64,000 nt of DNA from Galdieria partita (Eukaryota > Rhodophyta > Bangiophyceae > Galdieriales > Galdieriaceae): positions 108,457 to 172,456 of the forward strand of contig BQMJ01000067.1 of the NCBI GenBank assembly GCA_025991245.1, written 5' to 3'. Positions 12,252 through 24,114 of the stretch are shown here, piece by piece. The notes beneath the pieces were generated by a model, which was not told the origin of the DNA, searched no databases, and saw only the letters and a list, made by a program, of their open reading frames with translations. Within the stretch, counting starts at the first letter, position 1. Every line of letters starts with the position of its first letter. The translations under genes and the position numbers were made by a program.

Positions 12252-14544
12252 ATGGCTGTCTATCAAACACTTACACATAAAGAGGAAACACTTGTACAAA
12301 GATTTCGAAAAGGTAGAGGTTTAGGAATATCTGTGCTGACTTCAACACAAGACAACGAAAATTTACTTGTCCTTTCAGAAACAGATAGAGTTCAGTGCTT
12401 AGTTGATCACTCGATAGACTTGAATTTCACTCTCAAGTGGACTCTATTGATTCCTCCTAGCAAAAAACTAACTTGTGTAAGTATTTGAATTTTCTTAGTC
12501 TACTGAATGTTGTAACTTGATATTTGTTAGCGTGTCATTCCAATTGGTTTACGTGGTGTTCAGTTTTTAGGAATTTTAGACCAACAGGACATAACTGTAT
12601 GGGACGCAAATACAGAACAGTTCGGAGTATTGAACTGGAAAATTGTTGGACAAGTGCCATATCCAGTAATTTCTTTGGTTGACGTTGTGTTTGGTGAGAA
12701 AACGTGTGTGTTGGTGATATCTAGTACAGGATATCAAATCCTAGATTCGGCCAGTTTTGATACCATTTTTTCTTTTATATTACAAAAGTACGTAGTTTTT
12801 TAGAGTTGAATAGTTTTCGATTTATATTTTTAGTAGTGACTGTGAACATATTTGCTCTCGAGTGTTTAAAGGAAGTGTTTTTCCTAGAAGTTTAGGATTC
12901 AGTCAAGAAAGTGATTATTTTGTGGTATTAGGAGTAGTAGTACGTGATTCACAAGAGACTGGAAATGAAGTGAATAATCAACAAGACAGTGGAGAAGACA
13001 TATTCTTTCATATATTTGATGAAGATTGTCGCAAATGCAAAACGTTGGAATATAAAATCAAAACTTCTGTTGAAGGAAGCACCATTCAGTCACTTATTTT
13101 GTATGAAGAACAACAAAATGATGAAACAGTCAGTCTTCATTTATGTATACTTTGGTCAAGTGGAATAGTGGAGTTTAGAATGTTGACTTGGACTAGTCAA
13201 GAGCCAATTGTTCTCCGTCGAATTAAGTTATCAGACAATTACCTTATTTTACGGAATGTGTTTCTCTTTGATTTGAGCAGCGATTATTTTGGGATAGTTT
13301 TCAAGGAAAGTTTACAAGTTTGGCATAAGAAATGGAAACTTTGTGTTCGAAATGGGAGTATTCTTAAGGAATTGGGTAATACAAAAAATATAAGTTGGAG
13401 TCGTTTCTCTCATTTGGGAGACAATCACTATTGTATTTATGGTTGTTTTGTGAATGGCTTGATGAAATGGAATTGTGAACTTCCACAACTATCTTTATCG
13501 CAAATAGTAGAAATGAAGAGAATAGAAAGTCGGAGGAATATACAAGACTTGTCGAACATGGAAAGAAAAGGACTCATATTTTCGGAAGATATCTTGGAAA
13601 CATTGTCCATGAAAGAGAATGATAAACAAGGAGATCGAATTCTTGAAGCATTATGGGATAAAGAGAAGGAATGGATGAGCCATATAGAACAAGGTCTATA
13701 CTCTTCCCAAGATATTTTAAGAGTTTTAACAGAACCTCAGTTACCCCATAGTTTGAACAATTCTTTCACACAAAGTTCACAACATCATCCTAAATTATGT
13801 GAAAAGCCCTCCTCTTTGCTGATCAGCACTGTTTTGATTCATATTTTGAAGGCCCTGAAAGATAGAGATTTATCGTATATAACAGTATTGGAGCTTTTAG
13901 TTCAAAGACGTTGGGTTGACTATGCTATGTTGGCAAATAGTTTATTGTCTTTGGAGAGTCAACAGAATACTACAAAGAATGCCATTTTGTTTCCATTCTT
14001 ATGGAGAAACTGTTTGTATTCCTTATGTTTGGAATGTATGAAACATATTGTAGATTTACCTCCTATCGAAATAATTTATCTGATTCAACAAGTTTCAAAT
14101 GACACACAACAGAATACTCTAGTTGAAAGTGATCATTTCCATGTGGAACAACTATTAAGTATATTATGGGAGAGACCGTTATCGACGAAGGACATGATGT
14201 TGGCTTTAGAAATGTTACCTTTTCGTGATGTTATACTTCAGCTACGTTTATTTGAAGAAGAGTTGGAAAGTATTCTGCATTCCAAAAGATGGATTTCTAA
14301 AGCTTGGATTGAGTGGATCGCTCTCATTTTGGATACTTACATGTTTGCTCTTATTGTGGATAGCAAAGGTGTACAATACGTTGATCATATCTATAAGAAA
14401 GTGAAACAGCTTGAACAGTTGAGTGAAGTCGTCGTCTCTGTTGAGCCTCTTGTCCGTAGTTTTGTGGAAAGACAACAACTGTTTCTTACAGACAAAGGAC
14501 AACGGAAGCATTGGGTCGAATATTATTCTTTCACTTTATCATGA
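12252..14544 (+). CDS. NOL11-like nucleolar protein (small-subunit processome candidate)
   Basis: Three exons (12252-12476, 12531-12787, 12834-14544; introns 54 and 46 nt) give 730 residues. The first ~450 residues look like a degenerate beta-propeller (ILDQQDITVWDA, LCILWSSGIVEFRML, IYGCFVNGLMKWNCE). The rest is alpha-helical. The C-terminal pattern of a W-I-x-LILD helix followed by YKKVKQLEQLSEVVVSVEPL resembles the NOL11 C-terminus, where a W-I-x-LLLD helix precedes a YKLVK helix. NOL11 is a t-UTP component acting in rRNA transcription and early processing. The similarity is by eye and weak; another propeller-plus-helical scaffold is possible. Confidence 0.45.
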
Positions 14545-14760
14545 TTTGTTCAGTATACAAAATGTTGGACTTGTCATGAATCTTTATTCTGTTGTTTCAT
14601 AGAAGTGTTGTTGTATATGGAGTTGGTTTACAGTTGTAGTTTGAACACATATTGTTCATTGTCTAAATCAAGTTTGTTCATATTTGTTTGAAGAGAAGAT
14701 ACAAACAACAACATATGCAGTAGAAAATAATATTCATATGATTTTATTCATCAACAGTGA

Positions 14761-15898
14761 TCAAATAACCATCATTTGGCAATATCTAGCATGTCCACTC
14801 ATATCCTTAAAGACTTGCAACAATTCAATTCCTATATTTGGCTCTTTCAACAAAAAGTCTTTTATCATGTTGGGATGAGAAGGGTCAACTTCTAACCATA
14901 TTGTGCCACCTTTCTTCAACCAGTTCTTTGCTCCTCTCAAGATAATACGAATGATATCCATTCCTAACAAGAATGAACTAGAAGATAAAATCCTATTTGA
15001 AGTACTTACCATCTTTGCCTCCCAATAACGCATACGGTGCTTCATATTGAACAATTTCCGGTTGCAAGGTTTGATATTCTGCTTCTGATATATACGGAGG
15101 ATTCGATACCAAAAAGTCATACTTATTCAACGAAAATGTTGCAATGTCTTGCAAGTGAATATCTAACAACTGCTTTTGTTCATTCTCTAAAACTATAGCG
15201 GCATTTTCTCTCGTCAAGGAAACAGCTTCAGGATCAATATCAAGCGCCGTCACTTTCAACTGATTTCTACTATCTCCTGCAAACTCCTTCCACCCTTTCA
15301 AAAGAGACAAACTGATGGCGCCACTGCCACATCCAATCTCCAAACATCTTGTAATCTTATCCTTAGAGCCAGACCTCAACACGACTTTCCAAAACTGTAG
15401 GATTCTGTCTACCAACTCCTCAGTTTCCGGACGAGGTATTAAGACTGGTCGTCTGACCTTCAAAGTGAGGTTGTAAAATTCCCAATTGCCAACAAGATAC
15501 TGAACTGGTTCTCGAAGTAGACGGCGAATGGAATACTGTACCAAAGTGCTCCAAAAAGGCTCTCCCTGTGACAATAAAGAAAGGTTCCCGTGAAGGAACT
15601 GTTTCCGACTCAAGCCAAAACAAGTTGCTATTATATATTCTGCTGACAGTCTCGACTCGGGAACTCCTTGTTGGGTAAAGACCTCACTCAACTTTTTCAC
15701 CAACTCTTCGGCACTCTTACAGACTTGCAACTTGTCTCTTAGTTTAGTTTCACTTAACGTTGACACACAAGTAGAGTAATAACTTCTTTTATTCACATGC
15801 GACTGATATCTACTTGATATGAAAACCCAAACACGACCTTTCGCAGAACAGAAGTGTTGCAGACTTTTCAAAACATTGCATGATATGCCAATAAACAT
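14761..15898 (-). CDS. Release factor glutamine methyltransferase (PrmC/HemK)
   Basis: Exons 15010-15898 and 14761-14963 with a 46-nt intron give 363 residues. The protein methylates the Gln of the GGQ motif in peptide-release factors, using S-adenosylmethionine. Evidence: RRPVLIPRPETEELVD before the methyltransferase fold, motif I LEIGCGSGAISLSL, the acidic LDIDPEA loop, and the catalytic NPPYI at about 266-270. The intron interrupts the GGKDG-MDIIRIIL stretch that is continuous in the family. The ~95 residues before the PrmC N-domain are longer than in bacteria and suggest an organelle-targeting leader. The frame is open beyond this ATG to about 16,060 but contains no other Met there. Confidence 0.85.
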
Positions 15899-16511
15899 AT
15901 TCCTCACTTTGCAAAACACGACATAACTACGAACTTTGAAACAAAGAGCTTTAAGAAACTTTAAAAACTTTATTTGTTGACAAACAAGTTCCAAAGGAGA
16001 AGGAGCAGCTGCGCGAACGCATTCTACTCCAGGGTCATAAATTGAGGAGTCGACAGCCACATAGTAGTGACCTCGACGGTTTCAACAAACTACTTTCCCT
16101 GTCCGAAGACAAAAGGAACGAAGTTTGTCGTCCCCGCACAGTCGTACTTCTTGCGATGTACAGACTGCCCTCCCAGGTAAGTATGCTTGAATCATTCGGG
16201 TGGTTGGACGTTATTTAAAACTTGGATTGAAAATAATTTGATGTTGGGACGAATTGCTTTGACAATATTACTTATGGATAAGAAGGCATAACTCGACAGT
16301 CTTTCAAAAGCTGGATAAGAATCAATTAACAATGATTGTTTCCTTTTGAACCTTACTTTCTATTCCTGTTCTTTGTGTTCCATATCGTCTCAAAGGATCA
16401 AGCTATTCGGCATGCTTTCACGACAAAGGTCGCTTTCTTTGTTACTTGTGAGTAGCGTAGTTCTCCATCACTTTATTTAGGATTCCAATTTCTTTCATGG
16501 AAAGATTAACG
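15899..16511. other. Intergenic region with an unexplained open frame on the plus strand
   Basis: Between PrmC and YebC no known gene is visible. A plus-strand frame open from about 15,957 to 16,180 reads as charged, coding-like protein (EKEQLRERILLQGHKLRS, then VVLLAMYRLPSQ) and ends exactly at a consensus donor (cag|gtaagt). It has no early ATG and overlaps the open upstream frame of PrmC on the other strand, so it is not called as a gene. Confidence 0.25.
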
Positions 16512-17461
16512 CTATGTGAAGTTCGCTACATGAGCTACATTTTCTACATCTTCGTCGTCTTCCAATGCCTCTATTAGTCCATTCACTTTCCTTCCCAAGT
16601 CTTCTTCTATTGACACGGATATCATGTTTTTCGGACGATACAAAACATCAGCAGACTCAAACACAAAACCTCTCTCCTTCAGACTTTCCAAAATGGTAAA
16701 GAATTGATCCGGACTGCAAGTCATGTGAGCTTCCTTCGAACTTTCCACGACTTCCACATCCTTTGCGTTCAATTCGATGGCTGCTTCTTCCAACTTGTCC
16801 AATAAACTCGAATCCTCGGAAATGCTGAAACGTATCACTCCTAACTTTTCAAACATCCAATCTACAGAACCTGGAGAACCCAGACTTCCTTCATACTTGT
16901 TGAATAAATGTCTTACTTGAGCAGCAGTACGATTACGATTTCCAGTAAGCGCCTCTACCAAAATAGCTACACCTCCCGGCCCAAACCCTTCATATCGAAC
17001 GGCTTCCAACTCAGCTTCCGAACGAACACCCAAACCAGACTTGATTGCACTCTGAATTTTATCTTTAGGAACATCTAAAGACTTTGCTCTTTCAATGGCA
17101 ACTGCCAACTTTACGTTTTTGGCTGGGTCTTCTCCGGCTTCTCTTACTGCCGATATAATACTCCTCGATATCTTTGCAATATTCTGAGAACGCTTAGCAT
17201 CTGCTCGTGCTTTCTGATCTAGAAAAATTTCTTTTTAATATCTTTTTACAAAAACTAGTGAATTCCATAGCACGTACGCTTGATGTTGTGCCACTTGGAA
17301 TGTCCAGCCATTTTCAGAATAGAAGGTATCCAATCTTGCAAGTTGGGTAATAAAGGTACATTTCCTAGTCCACCTGCAAGTTCTATCTGTGGAAATAAGT
17401 GGTTCAAATATTGATTAGTCTTTACATAGATCAACCCGTCCAGTCGAGCAAACTTGAGCAT
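16512..17461 (-). CDS. YebC/TACO1 family translation factor, organellar
   Basis: Exons 17278-17461 and 16512-17218 with a 59-nt intron give 296 residues. Residues 51-60 read MAGHSKWHNI, the hallmark start of YebC proteins, and KARADAKRSQNIAKI follows the intron. Further family motifs are YEGFGPGGVAILVEALTGNRNRTAA and LFNKYEGSLGSPGSV. The 50-residue extension before the bacterial-type start is expected for mitochondrial (TACO1) or plastid targeting. Recent work places YebC2/TACO1 proteins on ribosomes relieving polyproline stalling; older annotation calls them transcriptional regulators. The ATG is 48 bp from the divergent ArfGAP ATG. Confidence 0.85.
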
Positions 17462-17509
17462 CGCTGACAGTCAAATGATTACAATCTTCGATTTGAACAT
17501 TGTGCGCAT

Positions 17510-18855
17510 ATGAATATTACGCAAGAAGAGGCGCGAGAGTTATTGACAAAGTTGCGTGCCAAACCTGAGAACAAGGTACGTTTATGTTTAGTTATACGTA
17601 ATATTTACGAACCTTGTTAGTCTTGCTTCGATTGCAATGCAAGAAATCCCACGTGGGCTTCTGCTTCCTTTGGAGTGTTTATCTGTTTGGATTGTGCTGG
17701 ACTTCATAGAAAACTTGGAACTCATGTAACCTTTGTAAGGTCTACTATTATGGATACTTGGACTCCCCATCATTTACGTCTCATGATGTTGGGAGGTAAC
17801 GCTAAAGCCCGAGAGTTTTATTCCCAAAATGGATGGAGTCTGGATAGTGGGAAAGGAATAGAAGAAAAGTATACCGGACGTATTGGACAACAATATAAAG
17901 CATATCTCCAAAAACAAGCTGTCATTGCCGAAGAAAGGTATGAAAACTCAGACTTTTTTCGTTCAACTAGTAACTTGATTCCAGAGGCGAAGTTAATTTG
18001 AGTGAAGATCTGGAGCAATTGGAACCAACAAGTAATATTGTCGTCGAAGAAAGTGACGTAGTTGTTGAAGATACTACAAAATCTTACTCACCAGACACTC
18101 CAATTAAGGAAACCAATTTCTTGGAAAGTAGTTGGGACGGCTTTTCAGACGACCATTCTCTTCAAGAACAAACTACAGAGTCCCTTTCAGATAATATTGT
18201 AGCTAGTGTACCTATTTCTTCTTCTGCGGAACTCTCCAACTCGCAGTCCAAGTTGCAAACAAATACAACAACAAGCAATATTAGAACCATCAAACTACAA
18301 AGTGGTACCGGTAGTAGGAGAGGTTTGGGAGCAAAACGAATGTCAAGAGAAATGTCACCCAAAGTTGCAACAGTGGATATATCCAAAGTTGGAACTATAA
18401 AGGAAGAGCCAGTTATGCACGTAACAGAAAAGCATTCAAGTATGGAAAGGGATTCTTCGAGTCCTTCATTTTTTAAGTTTCATGATCAGAGCTCAAAAGA
18501 GGAGATGAAAACCAAACCTCAGGATCGCTTTGCGAATGCTCGTTCTATTTCTTCTGCTGACTATTTCTCTGCAACAAGTTCCAACTATACACAACCTGAG
18601 AGTCAACCTTCAGATGTATCATTTCGCTTTGCTGGTGCTCGTTCTATTTCTTCATCTGAGTACTTTGGAGAAGATTCACTGGTTACTAGAAGGTCTTCTG
18701 ATAGAAATGAAACTTCGGAGGAGTTGAGGGAGCTTGCTTCACAATTTATAAAAAAGGCTTCTTTGGAAGCTTCAGAAATGAAAGCAGTAGCCGGAAAGGC
18801 ACTTAAACAAGTTTCAAGTTATTTGGATGAATTTCTTAGTAAAGGATATCAATGA
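17510..18855 (+). CDS. ArfGAP2/3 (Glo3-type) Arf GTPase-activating protein
   Basis: Exons 17510-17575, 17621-17937 and 17985-18855 (introns 45 and 47 nt) give 417 residues. The ArfGAP zinc finger is C24-x2-C27-x16-C44-x2-C47 with the arginine finger R52 in GLHRKLG. The tail carries two copies of the ISS motif of ArfGAP2/3, FANARSISSADYF and FAGARSISSSEYF, separating it from ArfGAP1. A C-terminal amphipathic helix (LASQFIKKASLEASEM) completes the coatomer-associated type. The protein acts at Golgi membranes, stimulating GTP hydrolysis on Arf1 during COPI coat cycling. Ignoring the second intron would wrongly split this into two ORFs. Confidence 0.85.
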
Positions 18856-19902
18856 TGAATGAACTGTTGTCCATATCATTTGAAATGAATTTTCAAAGTG
18901 AACTCACTTTACCCAACAATGTCTTCCTCGAAAGGACTGGTGCCTGGGAAGAACTTAAAAAGACAAGCGAAGATGGTCTGTTTTACTTGAAGTATTTATT
19001 GGAAGTCTATTCTCAATCTGATGTTGGGAACTTTTCAAAGAAGGACGTACGTTGGTTGTTTATGAACATTGGAAACCTTTCAACTGGTCTCAATTAGCTC
19101 GATTTGTTGAAGAGACTGGCTTATGATTGGACAGAAACCAAACAAGAAACAGCCTTGTATTTGGAAGCCAACAAGACTTGTCAAAGAGTTTCCTCTTCGG
19201 GCAATCTGAAGAAAGAGCATAGGGTAACTTTTGAAAGATTTCACTTTTTGAAATTTTGTTGATATATCTTTTCTAGTCTTCTGAAGGCAATAATATCTTG
19301 AAATTATATGTAGAGGTAATCAGTAAGTCACAAAACATAGACAAGAGCGAAGTGACTGAAGAATTGAAGCGGCTGTTAAACTTCATAGAGGTAGTTGAAG
19401 TGTGTTATAGGAGACTTGCTGAATAATATTACTTTCCTAGTTACTTGAAGAGGGAGAAGTAGTTTCTTCAGTCTTTCCGTCAGACGAGAAGCAGTTTACT
19501 TGTCCTATCTCACAAAAGAGACTTGTTGACCCCGTAAAAAAGTAAGAAGTTTTGTAATTGTCTATTTATACAGTATGGTTAAATAATAACGAACATAACA
19601 GTAAGGAATGTCTTCATACATATTCAAGATTGGCGTTGTTGGAATATTTGAAACATCACAATTCTTCCAAGAAGCAAACTTGTGTGCGTTGTCCTGTTGC
19701 TTTTTGTGACAAGTTGGTTAGTCCATTTGAATATAAGCTTCTGAGCTTCTTCATAACATATTCTATTAAGGTTTCTTTGGATTCGATAGAGCCGGACTAT
19801 GAAATGGAAAAGCTTTTGAAGGAATGGTCAACTTGCCAAAAAGAACGAACAAACTCTATAGAGGCAGTTTCGGTAGAAGAGTTTGCGTCATCTTCCTCTT
19901 GA
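18852..19902 (+). CDS. SUMO E3 ligase NSE2/MMS21 of the SMC5/6 complex
   Basis: Five exons (18852-19046, 19098-19223, 19277-19390, 19441-19541, 19602-19902; introns 51, 53, 50 and 60 nt) give 278 residues. The C-terminus is an SP-RING: FTCPISQKRLVDPVK, then ECLHTYSRLALLEYL and CVRCPVAFC, which holds the Cys/His ligands after exons 4 and 5 are joined. The N-terminal half is helical, as in the SMC5-binding arm of NSE2. The protein sumoylates targets during DNA repair in the nucleus. The first ATG overlaps the ArfGAP stop by 4 bp. In-frame ATGs at 18855 and 18885 are alternative starts. Confidence 0.75.
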
Positions 19903-19956
19903 TATATTACTTTAAGTATTTCAAAGCATTTCTCGTTTCTATAATACAAATGTTAC

Positions 19957-20925
19957 TCAGATTTCAATATACTGTACAGGTGATGGAAAAATAAATTCTT
20001 CTCCACTCGATATCCAAAGAATATCTCCAGGACAAACTTCATGTAATGAAGATATTTCAAAACCTGAACGCGTATAGGCTTTGGTTGCCATATCCATATC
20101 AAGTAGTTGTGCGGCTTTTATAAAAAAACTTGCCAGACTATTCGGCAACTCCAATTCTGCTCCATGAGAAAAGTCACCATTTCTAAATATTTTTATCAGG
20201 AAAGATGTTTGTTGAAAAGTACGCAAAGATGAAAGTTCTGAATCAACTGTTGACACTTGTGGATGAAGTTCGACAGAAGATTCTGCGAATATTCTTTGTG
20301 AACTTTTCGAACGAGAGCGAACAAACCTTTGAGATTCCTTTGAAGCACACTTTTTGAAAACATTCGGACTGTCTTCTTCCATTGTCTGAAAAGATAGATT
20401 ATCCTCATCTATCCAATCGAATATACTCCGTTTAAGACTTGCGTTACTTGCAAGTTTTTGTTTCCTCAAATAATACTTTTGTGCATGAGACTGACACTGG
20501 CTAGCACTTCTCGTTCCAACATAATCTGCTATCTGTATCCAGTTTCCGTGACCCCATTTCTTCAGCGCTATAAGAAAGCGTTGGTGTTCATCCAGTTTCC
20601 AAGCATTCTTGAATTTTCTTCCATTGCTTTGCAGTAAAACGCACTTGTCAGTAAAAGTTTGTTGAGTCAATTCTAAAACGGTGTCTTCATTCATTTGTAA
20701 AGTTGTTTCCTTTTCTTTATGAAACGGACACTGCCCAAAGCGTGCGCAAAAGCCGCCTCTTTGGTTCGGTGCACCACAAACACGAAAGCCTCTCGAGTTA
20801 TAAGCTATACCATTCACAAATATCACATTTTCACCAATTGTATCTTTTTCTTGGTGTTTCATTTGAAAGTGTTCTGCAGTGCATAAAGAAAGAGCCGAAT
20901 GCGTTTCTTGTGACTTAAGGCTCAT
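19957..20925 (-). CDS. SHAQKYF-type single-repeat MYB transcription factor
   Basis: Intronless, 322 residues. One MYB/SANT repeat at ~108-157 has the three spaced tryptophans or equivalents (W-KLDEHQRFLIALKKWG, then NWIQIADYVGTRSASQCQSHAQKYY), ending in the SHAQKY(F/Y) motif of one-repeat MYBs. Before it, a compact Cys/His cluster, RVCGAPNQRGGFCARFGQCPFH, looks like a small zinc-binding knuckle. Plant relatives act in circadian and sugar responses; the function here is unknown. The ATG lies 19 bp from the divergent IMP4 ATG, so the two promoters must overlap. Confidence 0.75.
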   Translation of the reverse strand: MSLKSQETHSALSLCTAEHFQMKHQEKDTIGENVIFVNGIAYNSRGFRVCGAPNQRGGFCARFGQCPFHKEKETTLQMNEDTVLELTQQTFTDKCVLLQSNGRKFKNAWKLDEHQRFLIALKKWGHGNWIQIADYVGTRSASQCQSHAQKYYLRKQKLASNASLKRSIFDWIDEDNLSFQTMEEDSPNVFKKCASKESQRFVRSRSKSSQRIFAESSVELHPQVSTVDSELSSLRTFQQTSFLIKIFRNGDFSHGAELELPNSLASFFIKAAQLLDMDMATKAYTRSGFEISSLHEVCPGDILWISSGEEFIFPSPVQYIEI

Positions 20926-20944
20926 TTGGACATCTCATTCCAAT

Positions 20945-22153
20945 ATGCTGCGTCGAGAAGCCCGAAGAAGACGTGAATATCTCTATCGCAAGTCTTTGGA
21001 ACAAAAAGACTTGTATGAAAAGAAGATTAAAGTAATATTACTTTTTTGAAGCTATATGCAAGGGATACTATGTGTTGACTTTTTCATACTTAGGTTAGAG
21101 ACGCCATTGCTGCTGGAAAGAACGTTCCAACAGAACTTCAAGGCAAGTTCTCGGTACACAATATATTGTCTTCTTTTTTATTTTTACTTTGTGGATAGAA
21201 GAAGCAGAAGAATTGCTTGAATCAGCAAGCTATTTGGACTCAGCGACTGACCGTGCTTATTCTCACGTGGACGACGAATATGCCAGAGCTAATGAAATAG
21301 ATCCCAAAGTAGATTGTTTATTGTTTCATGTCGTCATTCGTTTGTAAACAATGTTAGGTCGTCATTACAACTTCTCGAGATCCCAGTAGTAGGTTATCTC
21401 AATTTGCGAAAGAAGTGAAACTTCTGTTTCCCAATTCGCAACGGTTGAACCGAGGCAATCTAGTCATTCGTGATTTAGTGACAGCTTGTAAGAATAATCA
21501 AGTAACCGACGTTATCTTTTTAAGTGAATATAGAGGTAACAAAAAGAATGCGAAATACTGTAAACTGTGCAAAGGTGTTTATATTTTATTTTAGGACAGC
21601 CGGATGGTCTTATTGTTTGTCATTTGCCTCTTGGACCGACTGCATTCTTTTGTAAGTATGAAGTAGTTGTGTATTCTTGTTCAGATGATCAATTTTATGG
21701 TTGAAGCTTTATCCAACGTGGTGATGCGTCATGATATTGTAGATACAGAACTTGGAACAGTTTCGGAAGCCAACCCGCATCTCATATTTGATAATTTCGA
21801 AACACGACTCGGATGGAGAGTGAAAAATATCCTCAAATACTTATTTCCAAGTCCTAAACCGGATTCCAAGCGTATTATTACTTTTTGCAACAATGCAGAT
21901 ATTATTTCCTTCAGGTAATGAGAAAGTATGTTGGTTTCATTGCCCTTGCTTATATTTTCGAAGACACCATTTGTATCAAAAACGTGGCACTAGACCTGAA
22001 GATATAGACTTGATAGAAATGGGACCTCGTTTTGATATGAAGCTTTATCAAATTCGATTAGGAACTATTGACCAAGCACATGCCGATGATGAATGGGTTT
22101 TAAGGCCCTATATGAATACAGCAAATAAGAGACGAGCATTAGGAGGAATCTAA
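20945..22153 (+). CDS. IMP4: U3 snoRNP protein IMP4 (Brix domain)
   Basis: Seven exons (20945-21031, 21094-21142, 21199-21308, 21358-21535, 21595-21651, 21707-21914, 21964-22153) give 292 residues, the normal IMP4 length. The N-terminal basic helix ([15 protein letters not shown]) is followed by the Brix/sigma70-like core: [63 protein letters not shown] and [17 protein letters not shown], ending in [15 protein letters not shown]4 links U3 snoRNA to pre-rRNA in the nucleolus. Intron 2 (21143-21198) starts with GC instead of GT; only this choice keeps the conserved frame NVPTELQ-EEAEELL. The others are GT-AG introns of 49-62 nt. Confidence 0.9.
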
Positions 22154-24114
22154 GAAAATCCTATAAGATATGAAAACAAAGACATTATTTTCGCTTTTAG
22201 TCTTTCGAAAGTACATATCCTTACTTTTGAATTTTCATCTATTGAAATTGTGTTAAAAGCAACGAACGATGAGATCTAGAGACCCACTCAAGTTTATCAG
22301 ATATTGAGAGATATTAGAATGGTTTCTTATTCCATAAACCATACTGTTAAGGATTCAGCTCAAACAAATTCAATGACAACAAGCACAGCATAGTTTTAAG
22401 CTTTCTTTAAATATCAACTTCAATGCTTTCCACAAAAGTAGCTCCTCAATACACTTTGAAGACATAGCAATTTTCATTTTGCAGTATAGGTTGACAGTTC
22501 ATCAACTATTGGATAAAGTCATAGTGAGGGGGATTGTTTGGATTCACATCGACACTCTTTTGGCGATATACTCAGAGGACAAAGGGCTTTTCTAATGGAG
22601 TGTAGAAATGGAATGGGGCTCTTTCATATATCGATCTTCTCACTGCAGGACAACAGCTGGAGACAGAACAAGGAGGAAATATCATGGAGTTCTTATGCGA
22701 TGGAAAGACAATTTCTGTCATTAAGCTAGAGTTATCCCTTGTTATATGGTGGAATTATCATATTTTGGGAGTTTTTCAGTTGTCCGTTTAGTTGGGTAGA
22801 GATTGGTTGTAATATACAGTTAACAACCAAGTCCATAGCCAAATGGTGGAACTGGAGTGAAAACTAATTGCTGAAAAAGCCATCTTCTGTCATGACATAG
22901 ATCCCTTTTTGTATCATACCTTGATGGATTGCTATGGAATCTTACAAAATTGTAGTAATAACACACATCTTCTCACTATCTAAAGATAATGCTCAAAATA
23001 ATATTCATACATGCACTCTCTATTGTGCAACTAGCTACTCTTTAGGTTTTCAAGATGAGTAACCTTACCAAGAGACTATTCATATGAACCCAAGCTTCCC
23101 TATGTACAGGCACGACTATAGAGTATATGTCGTTTCAAGGCGATACTTATCAAATATGCTCTCTCATTGGTGGTTTCAGCCTGAGTGCTTGTACTGAAGA
23201 AGATTCATCTTGAAGAACGAGGTCAGGATTGTCTTTCATGTCGGTTGTTCGAAAAAGAACACCAGTTCTGTAGAATGGAGAACAAATATTCCATCTTTGA
23301 AAAATATTTTTCAAAAAACGGTTTGCAAGCATTGATAAGTTTCTTCGCTAGCACTATCGATTTCCACTCAAACTGAATGCTGGAACATATTTGGGAATAG
23401 GATCCACTTTTAAGCTGCTAAAGGTTTTACTAGATTCTATTCATACACTCTCCTCAAGATTAAGAAGAAATATACTCAATTCTTGAAATATAGAACAAGC
23501 AACCATCGAACATTAAGAGTAAATATAATTTCAAATTTAACACTACGACTGGAAGGTGAATCAAAATAACTTGTTGATGAGAACAAACTACAAACAAAAC
23601 GAACAGGACGAATGTTCCAATATCACAATTCCATCTCCTTTAGTACAATCTTTGGAAAAACCAACTTGAAAAATGTTTCATTTCTGCCTCCAACAGGTAT
23701 CCTGTTTCCTCCTTCTGGTTCATTCCTCGAGCATTTTATATAATGAAAATCAAAAAGTATCAAGTGCTATATTGCTCATCCATTCTAAAAGTCTAGTCAG
23801 AAAGCAATCCTCGTCAGGAACTTGGAGAATATTCAATACTACATATAAAGTCTCGTTTAGTAGATCAACTCGAGAAAGTTTCCTATATTTTATCCTATTC
23901 CAATACGAGGAAAACCAACAAGTTGTTAAAAGTTGCAAACGTTTGAAAGTTTTGGCCATTCGTGCTTCCACTCCCACGCATTTGGAATGCGTAAGAAACG
24001 TTTGGTTATTCCTCACTACAGAAACCTTCAATGTCATATACACAAGATGCTTTAAAAGCATTCAGAACTTGCAACATCGAGGACTCTCAATTGACAATGG
24101 GCCTTTTTAACGTA
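22154..24114. other. Gene-poor stretch at the start of the subtelomere
   Basis: No recognisable gene in about 1.96 kb after IMP4. Two minus-strand frames look partly coding: 23,150-23,332 (ending LVLQDESSSVQALRLKPPM) and 23,750-24,061 (103 residues), and a short plus-strand stretch near 22,620-22,740 does too. None has a family I recognise, a full-length frame or clear splice partners; they may be relics. Confidence 0.35.

Noticed and set aside
15957-16180. Open plus-strand frame ending at a perfect splice donor
   Set aside because: No early ATG, no convincing downstream exon (the next in-frame choice stops after two codons), and it overlaps the open upstream frame of PrmC.
23673-24110. 145-codon plus-strand frame
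   Set aside because: The antisense 103-codon frame looks more protein-like, and neither has a recognisable family.
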